Part shown: in pieces, positions 56,121 through 64,000 of the stretch
Layout: every line of letters starts with the position of its first letter
How positions within the stretch are numbered: the first letter of the stretch is position 1
Origin: Pseudobutyrivibrio ruminis
Lineage (GTDB): Bacteria > Bacillota > Clostridia > Lachnospirales > Lachnospiraceae
Direction of reading: 5' to 3'
Assembly (NCBI GenBank): GCA_015057305.1
Contig: SVES01000001.1
Location: 118,588 to 182,587, forward strand
Length of the DNA: 64,000 bases
Notes under the pieces: generated by a model
What the model was told of the DNA's origin: nothing
Seen by the model: the letters and a program-made list of their open reading frames with translations, nothing else
Databases searched by the model: none
Program-made: the position numbers and the translations under genes

Positions 56121-57426
56121 TTTGCAATATTGTTGAGAATATCCTTTCCTCTTCCTTTTCTAACCTAATGACACTTTTCAATTGAGGGTACATAAACACT
56201 TTCTTTTTATATTTTTTTGCAAAAGCTATACAGTCTAGCTTGTTTGATAAATTACTTATTATATGTACAGCATCATCTTTAATCCACTGAGGATACTGCT
56301 GTTTATGCCACGGTGCTGTATTTACAATAAAAAGTATTAAGTCGCAATTCATCGCTTCTTCTGTATTATCTTTGCAATCTATTATGTATATACCCTTAGG
56401 AGGCGTAGGCTTTTCAATGGCTTCTCCATAATTTAATATGCCACTAAAATTTTTGTGGTATAAAACACCATCCTTTATATATGTGCCTTTTAAGTTTTCC
56501 ATTAGAATATGGACTGTATCTCCTTCAACGTCTTTGTAATAGCTTTTTATTCCATTTTGATTTAAAAACCTACACAGTTTTATTGCTATAGTTGTGGTTC
56601 CTACTGCATGGCTGTTTCCAACCACAGCTATCTTTTTGCCGAGATAACCTTTGTCCGATTTTTCATTAGTTTTTACTCCTTGTATGTCATATAAATTCTT
56701 TTTCAGATCAGCAATTGTGCGTAATCTTTCCTCCACATTCTCTTGTGTGGCATGACTTACCAGTTTCTTTATTCTAAAATCATCTTTTGCATAACTGTTA
56801 ATTTGCATAAACTCAATTATCTTTCCTACGCCATAAACATCGCATCTCTCGTCTAGATTTTCACCTTTCATTTGTTCTGGTGCAGCCCAATTTTTTGTGC
56901 CAAGGGGCATTGCCTTTGCTGCTTCAGATTTGTATATAGAAATTCCAAAATCTATTAATTTTACTGTGTCGTCTTGTATTATGACATGCTCTGGCTTCAT
57001 ATCCCTGTAAAGCACCGGACCTTGTTGCATATTGTGCAAGGTTTCAACCACTTCACAAAGGCTAAGTGAAAGCCTTAAAAGTTCTTCTTTAGATAATATA
57101 TTGTCTAACAAATACTCCCTTAGTGATAATCCTTCAACGAATTCCTCTACCAAGTAGTACATTTCCTTTGTTTCTTCTACATTAAAAATGGTGGGTGTTT
57201 GGGATGATTTAATTCCCTGTAAAAGATGTGCTTCGGATAGGATGCTGTTTGCATTAGGATGGGCCCTGTGAACTGCCTTTAGAATCCTTAATGCTCCTAT
57301 CTTTTTGTAATTGACAAGTAATACTGCTGTAGCTGCTGTTTCTTGCAGTATCTTTACTATTTCGTACTTGTCTTCAATACCTTCTGGTATCAATATTACA
57401 TCAGCTCCTTCCTTTCGGAAAGGCAT
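56107..57426 (-). CDS. Ser/Thr kinase fused to a P-loop (ParA-like) domain
   Basis: A 439-aa protein. Kinase domain about 18-250: Lys50 in GALRILKAVHR, Glu in SEAHLL, VLYRDMKPEHVII (catalytic Asp142, but His in place of the metal Asn), LIDFGIS, WAAPEQM, DERCDVYGVGKII. The glycine loop lacks its glycines (LQETAATAVLLV). Residues about 263-439 form a second domain with KKIAVVGNSHAVGTTTIAIKLCRFL, a ParA-like P-loop without the usual Lys, and GIYIIDCKDN, DLILFIVNT. No TM. The start is uncertain: ATG 57426 has a poor site; a TTG at 57393 after GGAG is possible. Possibly a signalling protein with altered nucleotide use. Confidence 0.7.
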   Translation of the reverse strand: MPFRKEGADVILIPEGIEDKYEIVKILQETAATAVLLVNYKKIGALRILKAVHRAHPNANSILSEAHLLQGIKSSQTPTIFNVEETKEMYYLVEEFVEGLSLREYLLDNILSKEELLRLSLSLCEVVETLHNMQQGPVLYRDMKPEHVIIQDDTVKLIDFGISIYKSEAAKAMPLGTKNWAAPEQMKGENLDERCDVYGVGKIIEFMQINSYAKDDFRIKKLVSHATQENVEERLRTIADLKKNLYDIQGVKTNEKSDKGYLGKKIAVVGNSHAVGTTTIAIKLCRFLNQNGIKSYYKDVEGDTVHILMENLKGTYIKDGVLYHKNFSGILNYGEAIEKPTPPKGIYIIDCKDNTEEAMNCDLILFIVNTAPWHKQQYPQWIKDDAVHIISNLSNKLDCIAFAKKYKKKVFMYPQLKSVIRLEKEEERIFSTILQNEMD

Positions 57427-57583
57427 CTCGCAGATAAGTTTATATCACAGAAAACATTATATTGCAACCCCTAATTTTCTTTTACTGTTTTTCTATAACG
57501 TATTAATTTAATAAAATTTTAATACTTTTATCACGATTTATATAGCTTCTTTTCTTTACTTTCCGATATAATATATATATAAT

Positions 57584-57620
57584 TCGAATAAGAAATTTGC
57601 TTCAGCGCATCTTATTTCGA
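57584..57620 (+). promoter_or_regulatory. Hairpin in the mecA leader
   Basis: TCGAATAAGA...TCTTATTTCGA with an additional TGC/GCA pair inside, ending just before the GGGAGGTGA ribosome binding site. A TATAAT-like box (GATATAATATATAT) lies about 20 bp upstream. Likely a 5' UTR structure; role unknown. Nothing else recognised in the divergent 57427-57637 gap. Confidence 0.5.
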
Positions 57621-57637
57621 TTCGGGAGGTGATTTTT

Positions 57638-58387
57638 ATGAAGATTGAAAGAATCAACGAGAACCAGATCAGATGCACTCTGTCTAGAGAAGATTTAATC
57701 AGCAGGCATATTAAGCTTTCAGAATTAGCTTATGGCTCGGCTAAGGCCAGAGAATTATTTAGAGAACTTATGGAACAAGCTTCATTCCAATACGGTTTTG
57801 AAGCAGAAGATATTCCACTCATGATAGAAGCTATACCACTTTCATCTGAGTCAATTATACTTTTAGTTACAAAGGTAGATAACCCAGATGAGCTCGACAC
57901 TCGTTTCTCAAGATTTTCTGAGGATGATGACGATGATGATGACGATGATATGGATATTGTCGATACACCAGCTAAACCATTTAATGAATCTGCTGCAGAT
58001 GATATTCTTAATATCTTCAATAGCTTACTTGAAAGAGCCAAAGCTTCAATAGCCGCCTCACCTGAGGAGGCTGCTGCAAAGGGCTTACCTGTAGATATTA
58101 CTAAAATGTTTGTTTTTGATAATTTAGACGATGTTCTTAGATTATCTGGAATTTTGGCTAAATTTTATAAAGGAAAGAATTCTCTATACAAGAGTCCATT
58201 TGATAACAAGTATTATCTTGTGGTTAGTAAATCTGACGATTCAGCTGAAACATATAACAAAGTTTGTAACATACTTTCAGAATATAGCAATCAGCAAAAC
58301 TATGTTGTTGGCACTGACCAGTATATGTCTGAACACTATGAAACAATTGCTGAGGGTGATGCTATTCAAAAGCTCGCCACAATTTAA
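57638..58387 (+). CDS. mecA: Adaptor protein MecA
   Basis: About 249 aa from ATG 57638, seven bases after GGGAGGTGA (track start is three codons earlier). N-terminal MKIERINENQIRCTLSREDL and FGFEAEDIPLMIEAIP-type section, a nine-residue poly-Asp linker (about 98-107), then the C-terminal ClpC-binding domain (VFDNLDDVLRLSGILAKF, KYYLVVSKSDDSAETYNKVCNILSEY, YMSEHYETIAEGDAIQKL). It targets proteins to ClpCP and regulates competence in Bacillus. One of three plus-strand genes in the window. Confidence 0.92.
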   Translation: MKIERINENQIRCTLSREDLISRHIKLSELAYGSAKARELFRELMEQASFQYGFEAEDIPLMIEAIPLSSESIILLVTKVDNPDELDTRFSRFSEDDDDDDDDDMDIVDTPAKPFNESAADDILNIFNSLLERAKASIAASPEEAAAKGLPVDITKMFVFDNLDDVLRLSGILAKFYKGKNSLYKSPFDNKYYLVVSKSDDSAETYNKVCNILSEYSNQQNYVVGTDQYMSEHYETIAEGDAIQKLATI

Positions 58388-58405
58388 AAAGCTTATTTTG
58401 CAAAC

Positions 58406-58436
58406 AAAAAAGAACCAGAAATTTCTGGTTCTTTTT
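58406..58436. terminator. Bidirectional terminator between mecA and the DUF1858 gene
   Basis: AAAAGAACCAGAAA/TTTCTGGTTCTTTT, a perfect 14-bp palindromic stem with A and U tracts on both sides, between convergent genes. Confidence 0.9.
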
Positions 58437-58445
58437 ATTTACACA

Positions 58446-58652
58446 TTATGCTCTTGAATCTAAAAATGTGTTAATTTCCTCTACAAGGTCATCAGCATCG
58501 ATGCCGTGCACCATAGCTGCCTCCTCGATAGTCTCCATCTGTGATGATGGGCATCCAAGACAGTGCATGCCGATATTAAGTAAAATAGGAGCTACATCAG
58601 CGTCAATCTGAAGAAGCTCACCAATCATAGTAGCCTTTGATACTCTTGCCAT
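58446..58652 (-). CDS. DUF1858-type small protein
   Basis: A 68-aa protein from MARVSKATMIGELLQIDADV; GGA is seven bases upstream of this ATG, better than the track start. The body ILLNIGMHCLGCPSSQMETIEEAAMVHGIDADDLVEEIN matches the DUF1858/ScdA-N domain with its CxxC-like CLGC motif, found at the N-terminus of Ric/YtfE proteins and hybrid cluster associated proteins. Possibly redox or metal related; no direct evidence. Convergent with mecA and divergent from the ferredoxin. Confidence 0.85.
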   Translation of the reverse strand: MARVSKATMIGELLQIDADVAPILLNIGMHCLGCPSSQMETIEEAAMVHGIDADDLVEEINTFLDSRA

Positions 58653-58742
58653 TGTATAATCCATCCTTTCTTATTTTTTCCTGTTGATAATACCATGTAT
58701 TTCAATTTTGCGCAACTGAACTTTTCGTTAAAAAAAATAGGA

Positions 58743-58897
58743 GTTAGTCTCAGGCTTATTTGTGTACACAATTTAAACCTGTGTTAGACTAAATCAACAC
58801 AAGTTAGTCTTTGTGAACCGCGGTAAGCCTTGATTTTACATGGTTTTTAAAAAATACAATATTTGTTCTTGATTTAGACACAATTTGGGTGTAATAT
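58743..58897 (+). promoter_or_regulatory. Ferredoxin promoter region with repeated GTTAGWCT sites
   Basis: A promoter TTGATT-17 nt-TAATAT (58869-58897) precedes the ferredoxin gene by about 60 bp. Upstream are three copies of GTTAG(T/A)CT at 58743, 58783 and 58803 (40 and 20 bp apart) and a perfect palindrome TGTGTACACA at 58761. The spacing suggests a regulator binding on the same helix face. This is the only content recognised in the 306-bp gap. Confidence 0.5.
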
Positions 58898-58958
58898 ACT
58901 TTTATCAGTTATGGAATTGATAATTTTTATTAATAACATCATTTAAGGAGGATTTATT

Positions 58959-59129
58959 ATGGCATACGTAATTTCTGATTCATGCGTTTCATGTGGTACA
59001 TGTGAGCCTGAGTGTCCAGTAGGAGCTATCTCACAGGGCGATTCACAGTTCAACATTGACGCTGATGCTTGTGTTGAGTGTGGTACATGTGCAGGTGTTT
59101 GCCCAACAGGCGCTATCGCTCAGGGCTAA
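58959..59129 (+). CDS. 2[4Fe-4S] ferredoxin
   Basis: A 56-aa clostridial ferredoxin too short for the ORF track. Two CxxCxxCxxxCP clusters: CVSCGTCEPECPVGAI and CVECGTCAGVCPTGAI, complete with eight Cys. Strong AAGGAGG site eight bases before ATG 58959 and a promoter and terminator of its own. It carries electrons between e.g. pyruvate:ferredoxin oxidoreductase, hydrogenase and Rnf; partners are not in this window. Confidence 0.97.
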   Translation: MAYVISDSCVSCGTCEPECPVGAISQGDSQFNIDADACVECGTCAGVCPTGAIAQG

Positions 59130-59153
59130 TAACTTAATCAAGAAAACCGGTTA

Positions 59154-59184
59154 AGAGTATCGCTTATGCGATACTCTTTTTTTT
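59154..59184 (+). terminator. Terminator after ferredoxin
   Basis: AGAGTATCGC-TTAT-GCGATACTCT (perfect 10-bp stem) followed by TTTTTTT. Confidence 0.95.
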
Positions 59185-59185
59185 G

Positions 59186-59224
59186 TAAAAAAATCCCTTG
59201 CCACCTCATTTGTAGCAAGGGATT
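59186..59224 (-). terminator. Terminator after dnaB
   Basis: Minus strand AATCCCTTGC...GCAAGGGATT (10-bp stem) followed by TTTTTTA, just after the dnaB stop; convergent with the ferredoxin terminator. Confidence 0.9.
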
Positions 59225-59228
59225 AAAT

Positions 59229-60578
59229 TTACTCATCATGATTTGAATATTGACTTCTGTCTCTGTTTGCAAAACGTGTGTATTCTGGCAACCATGTAAG
59301 CTCTATTGTTCCAATTGGACCGTTACGTTGCTTAGCCACAATGATTTCCGAAACACCTTTTAATTCGGTATCATGGTTATAATAGTCATCTCGGTAAATA
59401 AACATTACCACATCCGCATCCTGCTCGATGGCTCCGGATTCACGCAAATCCGAAAGCATAGGTCTATGGTCTGGTCTTTGCTCAACGGCTCGGGATAACT
59501 GGGAAAGTGCAACAACTGGCACATTTAATTCTCTTGCCAAGGCCTTTAGAGAACGAGAAATATCTGATATTTCCTGCTGTCTACTTTCGGATTTACCAGA
59601 ACCAGTCATCAACTGTAGGTAGTCGATAATGATAATGGAAAGACCAAATTCCATTTTGTATTTACGGCATTTACTTCTCAGCTGACTTATTGAAATACCT
59701 GGTGTATCGTCAATTATCAGTTTTGACTCACCGATTTTTCCAGCTCCTTCAATAAGGTTTTCCCAATCAGCCTCCTGCAAATTACCTGTTCTCAATTTTT
59801 GGGCATCAACCCTTGACTCAAGAGCAAACAAACGATTAACAAGCTGCTCCTTTGACATTTCCAGTGAGAATATAGCTGCACATAAATGCTCGTGTATGGT
59901 AATATATTGAGCCAAATTCAACACGAAGGCAGTTTTTCCCATTGATGGTCTGGCTGCAATAAGTATTAAATCAGATGGCTGTAATCCAGCTGTCTGTCTA
60001 TCAAGATCGATAAAGCCTGTAGGTATTCCTGTTACAGCACCCTTCTGCTTTGAAGCTGCATCAATCTTCGCAATGGCATTCATAACTACCTGCTTTATAG
60101 GCACATAGTCAGTTTCCCCTCGATTTTGAACCAAAGAAAAGATATCCTTTTCAGTCTGATTAAGAATATCATCTACTTCTTCGGTACCCTCAAAACACAT
60201 ATTTTCTATGTTTTGATTGACCTTTATTATATTTCGAAGAACCGCTTTGTCTTTAACGATTTTCGCATAGCTTTTGGCATTAACTGTGGTAGGAACAGCC
60301 AACACCAAATCCTGAATAAACTCTAATGATGCAAATTCTGGCGGAACACCTTTTTCTTTAAGCTTATTTTGCAGTGTAATCTCGTCTACCGGTTCCCCTG
60401 CATTGTATAGCTCTACAATTGCTTCAAATAACGAGCCGTACTGTTGATGATAAAAGTCCTCCTTTAGTAACATTTCAGAACATTCTACTATAACATCTCT
60501 ATCAACTATCATAGAGCCTATGACGGATTGCTCTGCCTCCAGAGAGCTGGGCATTTGCCTTTTTATAACATCTTCCAT
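59229..60578 (-). CDS. dnaB: Replicative DNA helicase DnaB
   Basis: About 449 aa from ATG 60578 (MEDVIKRQMPSSLEAEQSVIG), chosen because AAAGGAG lies eight bases upstream; the track start is TTG. N-terminal DnaB domain, then RecA-like core: LILIARPSMGKTAFVLNLAQ (P-loop), FSLEMSKEQLVNRLFA, LSIIIIDYLQLM, PVVALSQLSRAVEQR and SGAIEQDADVVMFIYRDD. Hexameric 5'-3' helicase at the fork. No intein. Last gene of gdpP-rplI-dnaB. Confidence 0.97.
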   Translation of the reverse strand: MEDVIKRQMPSSLEAEQSVIGSMIVDRDVIVECSEMLLKEDFYHQQYGSLFEAIVELYNAGEPVDEITLQNKLKEKGVPPEFASLEFIQDLVLAVPTTVNAKSYAKIVKDKAVLRNIIKVNQNIENMCFEGTEEVDDILNQTEKDIFSLVQNRGETDYVPIKQVVMNAIAKIDAASKQKGAVTGIPTGFIDLDRQTAGLQPSDLILIAARPSMGKTAFVLNLAQYITIHEHLCAAIFSLEMSKEQLVNRLFALESRVDAQKLRTGNLQEADWENLIEGAGKIGESKLIIDDTPGISISQLRSKCRKYKMEFGLSIIIIDYLQLMTGSGKSESRQQEISDISRSLKALARELNVPVVALSQLSRAVEQRPDHRPMLSDLRESGAIEQDADVVMFIYRDDYYNHDTELKGVSEIIVAKQRNGPIGTIELTWLPEYTRFANRDRSQYSNHDE

Positions 60579-60632
60579 CTGATATCTCCTTTTTGGTTTA
60601 ACTGCTGCCAAGGAAAGCAGCAGCCTTTATAG

Positions 60633-61079
60633 TTATTGCTCTCCTACATGTACTCTAAGAGTGGCTGTTACTTTTGGATGTAGCTTGACCTTTACTTCAT
60701 ATGTTCCAAGGGCTCTAATTGGATCTTCAAGGACAATTTTTTTCTTGTCTATTTCTTTTCCATATTGCTTTTTAGCTGCTTCTGCAATTTCCTTGGTAGA
60801 AACTGAGCCGAATGTTCGACCGCCTTCACCTGTTTTGATTTTGGTCTCAACCTTCCACTCTGCAATCTCCTTTTCAAATGCAAGGGCAGCCTCATAATTT
60901 TCCTGGGCAACCTTCTCGTCATGCTTATTTTGAAGCTTCAAATCATTTAATGCTGCATTTGTTGCCTCTACTCCAAGCTTTTTCTTGAATAACATATTTC
61001 TGGCATAGCCTTCGCTAACCTCTACAATATCCCCCTTTTTACCAAGGGATTTTACGTCTGCAAGTAAAATTACTTTCAT
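60633..61079 (-). CDS. rplI: 50S ribosomal protein L9
   Basis: A 148-aa L9: [33 protein letters not shown]-binding domain, long connecting helix, and C-terminal domain ([33 protein letters not shown]). Overlaps the gdpP stop by 4 bp (ATGA). Complete. Confidence 0.98.
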   Translation of the reverse strand: MKVILLADVKSLGKKGDIVEVSEGYARNMLFKKKLGVEATNAALNDLKLQNKHDEKVAQENYEAALAFEKEIAEWKVETKIKTGEGGRTFGSVSTKEIAEAAKKQYGKEIDKKKIVLEDPIRALGTYEVKVKLHPKVTATLRVHVGEQ

Positions 61080-63133
61080 AGCTTTATTTCTCCTTCTTCT
61101 AGCATCTTATCAATTGTTGTTTTTAAATCTTCTCTAACTTCGTCGATGGTTCTGTTTTGTATCTGTGCCCCTGCAATATTTACATGGCCACCACCACCAA
61201 GACGAGCCATAATGCTTTGAACATCTATCTCATCAATAGAACGTGAGCTGATAAATATTTTATCCATATATTTTGTTAAAACAAAGGATGCCTTTATTCC
61301 AACTATATTTAAAAGTTCATTCGCAGCCTGGGCACCAACAACTGTTGGACTTTCAAGATTACCGTCTGGTTCACATTCTGATATAGCAAATGCATCTCTA
61401 TAGGTCTGGGCATTTCTGACAATCTCAGCTCTTGCCTTGTATGTCTCCATGTTTTCACGAAGCATTTTTCTAACTCTAGTAACCTCTGCACCATTTCTAC
61501 GAAGAAATGCTGCTGCTTCAAAGGTACGCACTCCAGTTTTAGTCATAAAGTTATTAGTGTCGATTAAAATTCCTGCATAGATACAATCCGCCTCTGTAGG
61601 ATTGATATTAATTTTATCAGCAAAATATTGCAAAACCTCTGCTATCATCTCGCTTGCTGAGGATGCATAAGGTTCTATGTAAGAAAGTATTGGATTTTCG
61701 ATAATTTCCTCTACCTGTCTATGATGGTCTATTACTACTATATTCTTATTCTTGTAAAGCAGGCCTGGACATTCTACGTAGCTTGGCCTGTTTGTATCAA
61801 CAACCATTATAAGTGTATTGTCATTACATATATTCAGTGCCTGCTCACTTGTAATAAACATGTCATCCGGATACTCTTCTTTTTCTGTAAAGCTCTCAAC
61901 CACAGGGCGCATTGAGCTTGTAATGGTATCGATAACTATATTCACAGGTTTTCCTATTTCTCTACCTGCACAATACACTCCAACAGAAGCGCCTAGACAA
62001 TCTGCATCAGAAAGATTGTGTCCCATTACGATGATGCGCTCTCTTGACTCCATGAGCTCTCTTAGAGCCTGGGCTTTAACTCTAGCCTTTACTCTAGTAG
62101 TGCGCTCTACCTCTTTACCATGTGTTCCATAGTAGGAAACGTTTTGTCCGTTCTTGACAACAACCTGACATCCGCCTCTAGCTAAAGCTAGATCAATTGC
62201 CATGTGAGCATACTGAGCCTTCTGTGTATAGCTGTCACTTCCAAGACCTATACCAAGGCTAACTGTAATATCCTTGTCATTTCCCATCTTAATAGAAGTA
62301 ATATCCTCTACTAATGAGAATTTGTCTTCCTCAAACTGATTGAGATATTTCCGCTGAAATACGATAAGGTATTTATCCTTTTCAAGCCTCCGCACAACTG
62401 CATCAGCTTCGCCAAAATATTTATTTATTTTCCTATCAAGCAATGCCAAAAGCATTGAACGTTTTGCGTTTTCCACCTGATCAAATACTTCATCATAGTT
62501 ATCAATATATAGTAACGCCATAACCATTGCCTGGTCGTTTATTTTTGCTTTTGTTATCTGAATATCTGTCTCATCAAACAATATGATAGCTACCAGTCCG
62601 TCAGCCTTGTCCTCATTCTCCACTATAAATGGACTGCCTGTAAGTGGCTCTGACATATCCAGTCTCTGTAAGCATGCCAAATATTTTCTTTCGTTGTATT
62701 CTATATGAATATCAAAATTATCTTCCTTGGCGTGGTCGATTCCTTCTCTTGTAATTTCTGAGAAGATACTAGTAATTGATTTATTATAGGTTTTTGTTTT
62801 ATCTACAAGATGACAGAATTCTTCATTCATCCAAATAATCTTTCCTGTAGAATCCAAAAGAACATATGGCAATCTGAAATTTTTTATAAGCTCTTTTTGA
62901 ACTGTACCATAATGAACTGCATATTCTATTATGGTGTTTTTAAAAGATTTAAGATTTGCTCTATAATAAACGTAACATACCATTCCGTATAAGAGCGTAA
63001 AGATAAGCATGACACCTGCAACCTTGGTGTCAACAAAGCTTAATATGATACAACCTATTAAAAATATAATAAGCATGTACAGAGGAAATCTAAGATAGCG
63101 CCTTAGACGGTTTCTATACTTTACTGCTTCCAT
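61076..63133 (-). CDS. gdpP: Cyclic-di-AMP phosphodiesterase GdpP
   Basis: About 685 aa from ATG 63133 ([19 protein letters not shown] seven bases upstream; the track start is a TTG). Two TMs ([37 protein letters not shown]), a PAS domain (about 75-170), a degenerate GGDEF domain, then DHH ([28 protein letters not shown]) and DHHA1 ([14 protein letters not shown]). Degrades c-di-AMP, which controls K+ and osmolyte balance. The order gdpP-rplI-dnaB is the common Firmicutes arrangement. Confidence 0.95.
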   Translation of the reverse strand: MEAVKYRNRLRRYLRFPLYMLIIFLIGCIILSFVDTKVAGVMLIFTLLYGMVCYVYYRANLKSFKNTIIEYAVHYGTVQKELIKNFRLPYVLLDSTGKIIWMNEEFCHLVDKTKTYNKSITSIFSEITREGIDHAKEDNFDIHIEYNERKYLACLQRLDMSEPLTGSPFIVENEDKADGLVAIILFDETDIQITKAKINDQAMVMALLYIDNYDEVFDQVENAKRSMLLALLDRKINKYFGEADAVVRRLEKDKYLIVFQRKYLNQFEEDKFSLVEDITSIKMGNDKDITVSLGIGLGSDSYTQKAQYAHMAIDLALARGGCQVVVKNGQNVSYYGTHGKEVERTTRVKARVKAQALRELMESRERIIVMGHNLSDADCLGASVGVYCAGREIGKPVNIVIDTITSSMRPVVESFTEKEEYPDDMFITSEQALNICNDNTLIMVVDTNRPSYVECPGLLYKNKNIVVIDHHRQVEEIIENPILSYIEPYASSASEMIAEVLQYFADKININPTEADCIYAGILIDTNNFMTKTGVRTFEAAAFLRRNGAEVTRVRKMLRENMETYKARAEIVRNAQTYRDAFAISECEPDGNLESPTVVGAQAANELLNIVGIKASFVLTKYMDKIFISSRSIDEIDVQSIMARLGGGGHVNIAGAQIQNRTIDEVREDLKTTIDKMLEEGEIKL

Positions 63134-63318
63134 ATCATTTCTCCCATAATTCTCCAACTTAATTTAGTGTTTTTATTATATCACAATAAGATGCCTTATA
63201 TTATATTTTAAATCGAAGTATGGTGTATTTGTTTAAATTTACAGCCTCTTTTTTGTGCATTATTCACATAGGCTTGTCAAAATAACGAAAGATTTTCTAT
63301 TTTTTGGTTATTCTAACA

Positions 63319-63347
63319 TTGTCCACCATTTTACTATTTTTTATAAT
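63319..63347 (+). promoter_or_regulatory. SigA-type promoter for the MsmK-type ATPase gene
   Basis: TTGTCC - 17 nt - TATAAT on the plus strand, about 50 bp before the start codon. The divergent 63134-63318 region is AT-rich with no gene seen. Confidence 0.75.
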
Positions 63348-63398
63348 CGTAGATAGTTGAGGGGTAACCCTAAAATATAAAAGAGAGGATATTTTATT

Positions 63399-64000
63399 AT
63401 GGCAGACATTTCATTAAAAAACATTAATAAGGTTTATCCAAATGGCTTCCAGGCTGTTAAAGATTTCAACCTTGAGATTCAGGATCAGGAATTTATTATT
63501 TTCGTAGGACCTTCTGGTTGTGGTAAGTCTACAACACTTCGTATGATTGCAGGTCTTGAGGAAATTTCTTCTGGTGAGCTTATCATTGATGGCAAGCTTA
63601 TGAACGATGTAGAGCCTAAGGACAGAGATATCGCAATGGTATTCCAGAACTACGCTCTTTACCCACATATGACAGTTTACGATAACATGGCATTTGGTCT
63701 TAAGTTACGTAAGGTACCAAAGGACGAAATCGATAAGAAGGTACGTGAGGCAGCTAGAATCCTCGACCTTGAGAAGCTTCTTGACAGAAAGCCAAAGGCT
63801 CTTTCAGGTGGACAGAGACAGCGTGTTGCTATGGGTCGTGCAATCGTTCGTAACCCTAAGGTATTCCTTATGGATGAGCCTCTTTCAAACCTTGATGCAA
63901 AGCTTCGTGTTCAGATGAGAACTGAGATTTCTAAGCTTCATGATTCACTTGGCGCTACAATGATCTACGTTACACATGATCAGACAGAGGCTATGACACT
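63399..64000 (+). CDS. CUT1 sugar ABC transporter ATPase, MsmK/UgpC type (partial)
   Basis: The first 200 residues of an ABC ATPase; the right edge cuts it. [20 protein letters not shown], Walker [12 protein letters not shown]-loop [22 protein letters not shown], signature [15 protein letters not shown], Walker [16 protein letters not shown] and switch His [10 protein letters not shown]. This is the MalK/MsmK/UgpC sequence type, with a regulatory domain expected beyond the edge. Own promoter and AAGAGAGGA site; no permease beside it so far, as for shared ATPases in Firmicutes. The ORF track missed it because it is open at the edge. Confidence 0.95.
   Translation, partial: MADISLKNINKVYPNGFQAVKDFNLEIQDQEFIIFVGPSGCGKSTTLRMIAGLEEISSGELIIDGKLMNDVEPKDRDIAMVFQNYALYPHMTVYDNMAFGLKLRKVPKDEIDKKVREAARILDLEKLLDRKPKALSGGQRQRVAMGRAIVRNPKVFLMDEPLSNLDAKLRVQMRTEISKLHDSLGATMIYVTHDQTEAMT

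Noticed and set aside
57730-58041. Minus-strand ORF of 103 aa with poly-Ser
   Set aside because: Antisense of the mecA poly-Asp linker; no independent signal.
60579-60611. Upstream TTG start for dnaB
   Set aside because: The inner ATG has a strong AAAGGAG at ideal distance and begins the conserved DnaB N-terminus.

Overview
The window looks like a stretch of chromosome from a low-GC, motile, anaerobic Lachnospiraceae, most like Butyrivibrio or Pseudobutyrivibrio. This is inferred from protein character only: a Tad/Flp pilus locus with a DUF5702-type protein, flagellin with FliS, a clostridial 2[4Fe-4S] ferredoxin, a tocopherol-cyclase-like protein, a Na+-type ATP synthase c subunit, a butyrate kinase fragment and a Gram-positive glycan-utilisation locus. 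Almost everything is on the minus strand; only mecA, the ferredoxin gene and the ABC ATPase at the right edge are on the plus strand.

Layout. 0-6.4 kb: Tad (type IVb) pilus operon, transcribed prepilin peptidase > TadZ-like > TadA > TadB > TadC > Flp pilin > DUF5702 protein > a further gene cut by the window edge. 6.6-11.9 kb: late flagellar genes (fliS, flagellin and a 987-aa FliK-like protein), with sigma-28-like promoters before flagellin and the 987-aa gene. 12.0-18.5 kb: a 58-aa Cys-rich protein, then a membrane/signalling group (two-repeat lipoprotein, single-TM protein, TIR-TM-beta-propeller protein) placed directly downstream of dnaX-ybaB-recR. 21.1-25.6 kb: phosphofructokinase, PepD, a tocopherol-cyclase-like protein and GreA.

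25.6-39.9 kb is the most clearly accessory region. It holds a nine-component glycan locus: YesN-type regulator, two ABC permeases, GH31, YesM-type kinase, sugar-binding lipoprotein, secreted clan GH-A enzyme with a CBM, and GH127. It is flanked by broken genes: a C-terminal NUDIX stub on the left, and on the right a frameshifted APH-like kinase, a truncated IS3-family transposase and a butyrate kinase 5' fragment fused to the end of a response regulator gene. The transporter has no ATPase of its own; the MsmK/UgpC-type ATPase at 63.4 kb could serve it.

39.9-43.7 kb: hybrid histidine kinase and response regulator, with a terminator/possible antiterminator in the kinase leader. 43.9-51.4 kb: complete F-type ATP synthase operon (atpZ-I-B-E-F-H-A-G-D-C) with Na+-binding residues in the c subunit. 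51.4-53.4 kb: dCMP deaminase, a low-Mr tyrosine/arginine phosphatase homologue lacking its catalytic Cys, and Sua5/TsaC. 53.5-57.4 kb: GH18-like surface protein, then a Ser/Thr-kinase/P-loop fusion overlapping a degenerate ParA-like gene. 57.6-63.1 kb: mecA, DUF1858 protein, ferredoxin, then gdpP-rplI-dnaB in the usual order.

The best candidates for undescribed biology are the TIR/beta-propeller/lipoprotein group, the kinase-NTPase pair, the Cys-to-Ser phosphatase homologue, the sigma-28-linked FliK-like giant protein, and the shared 17-nt element upstream of two transcription units of the glycan locus. No tRNA, rRNA or CRISPR array was seen.
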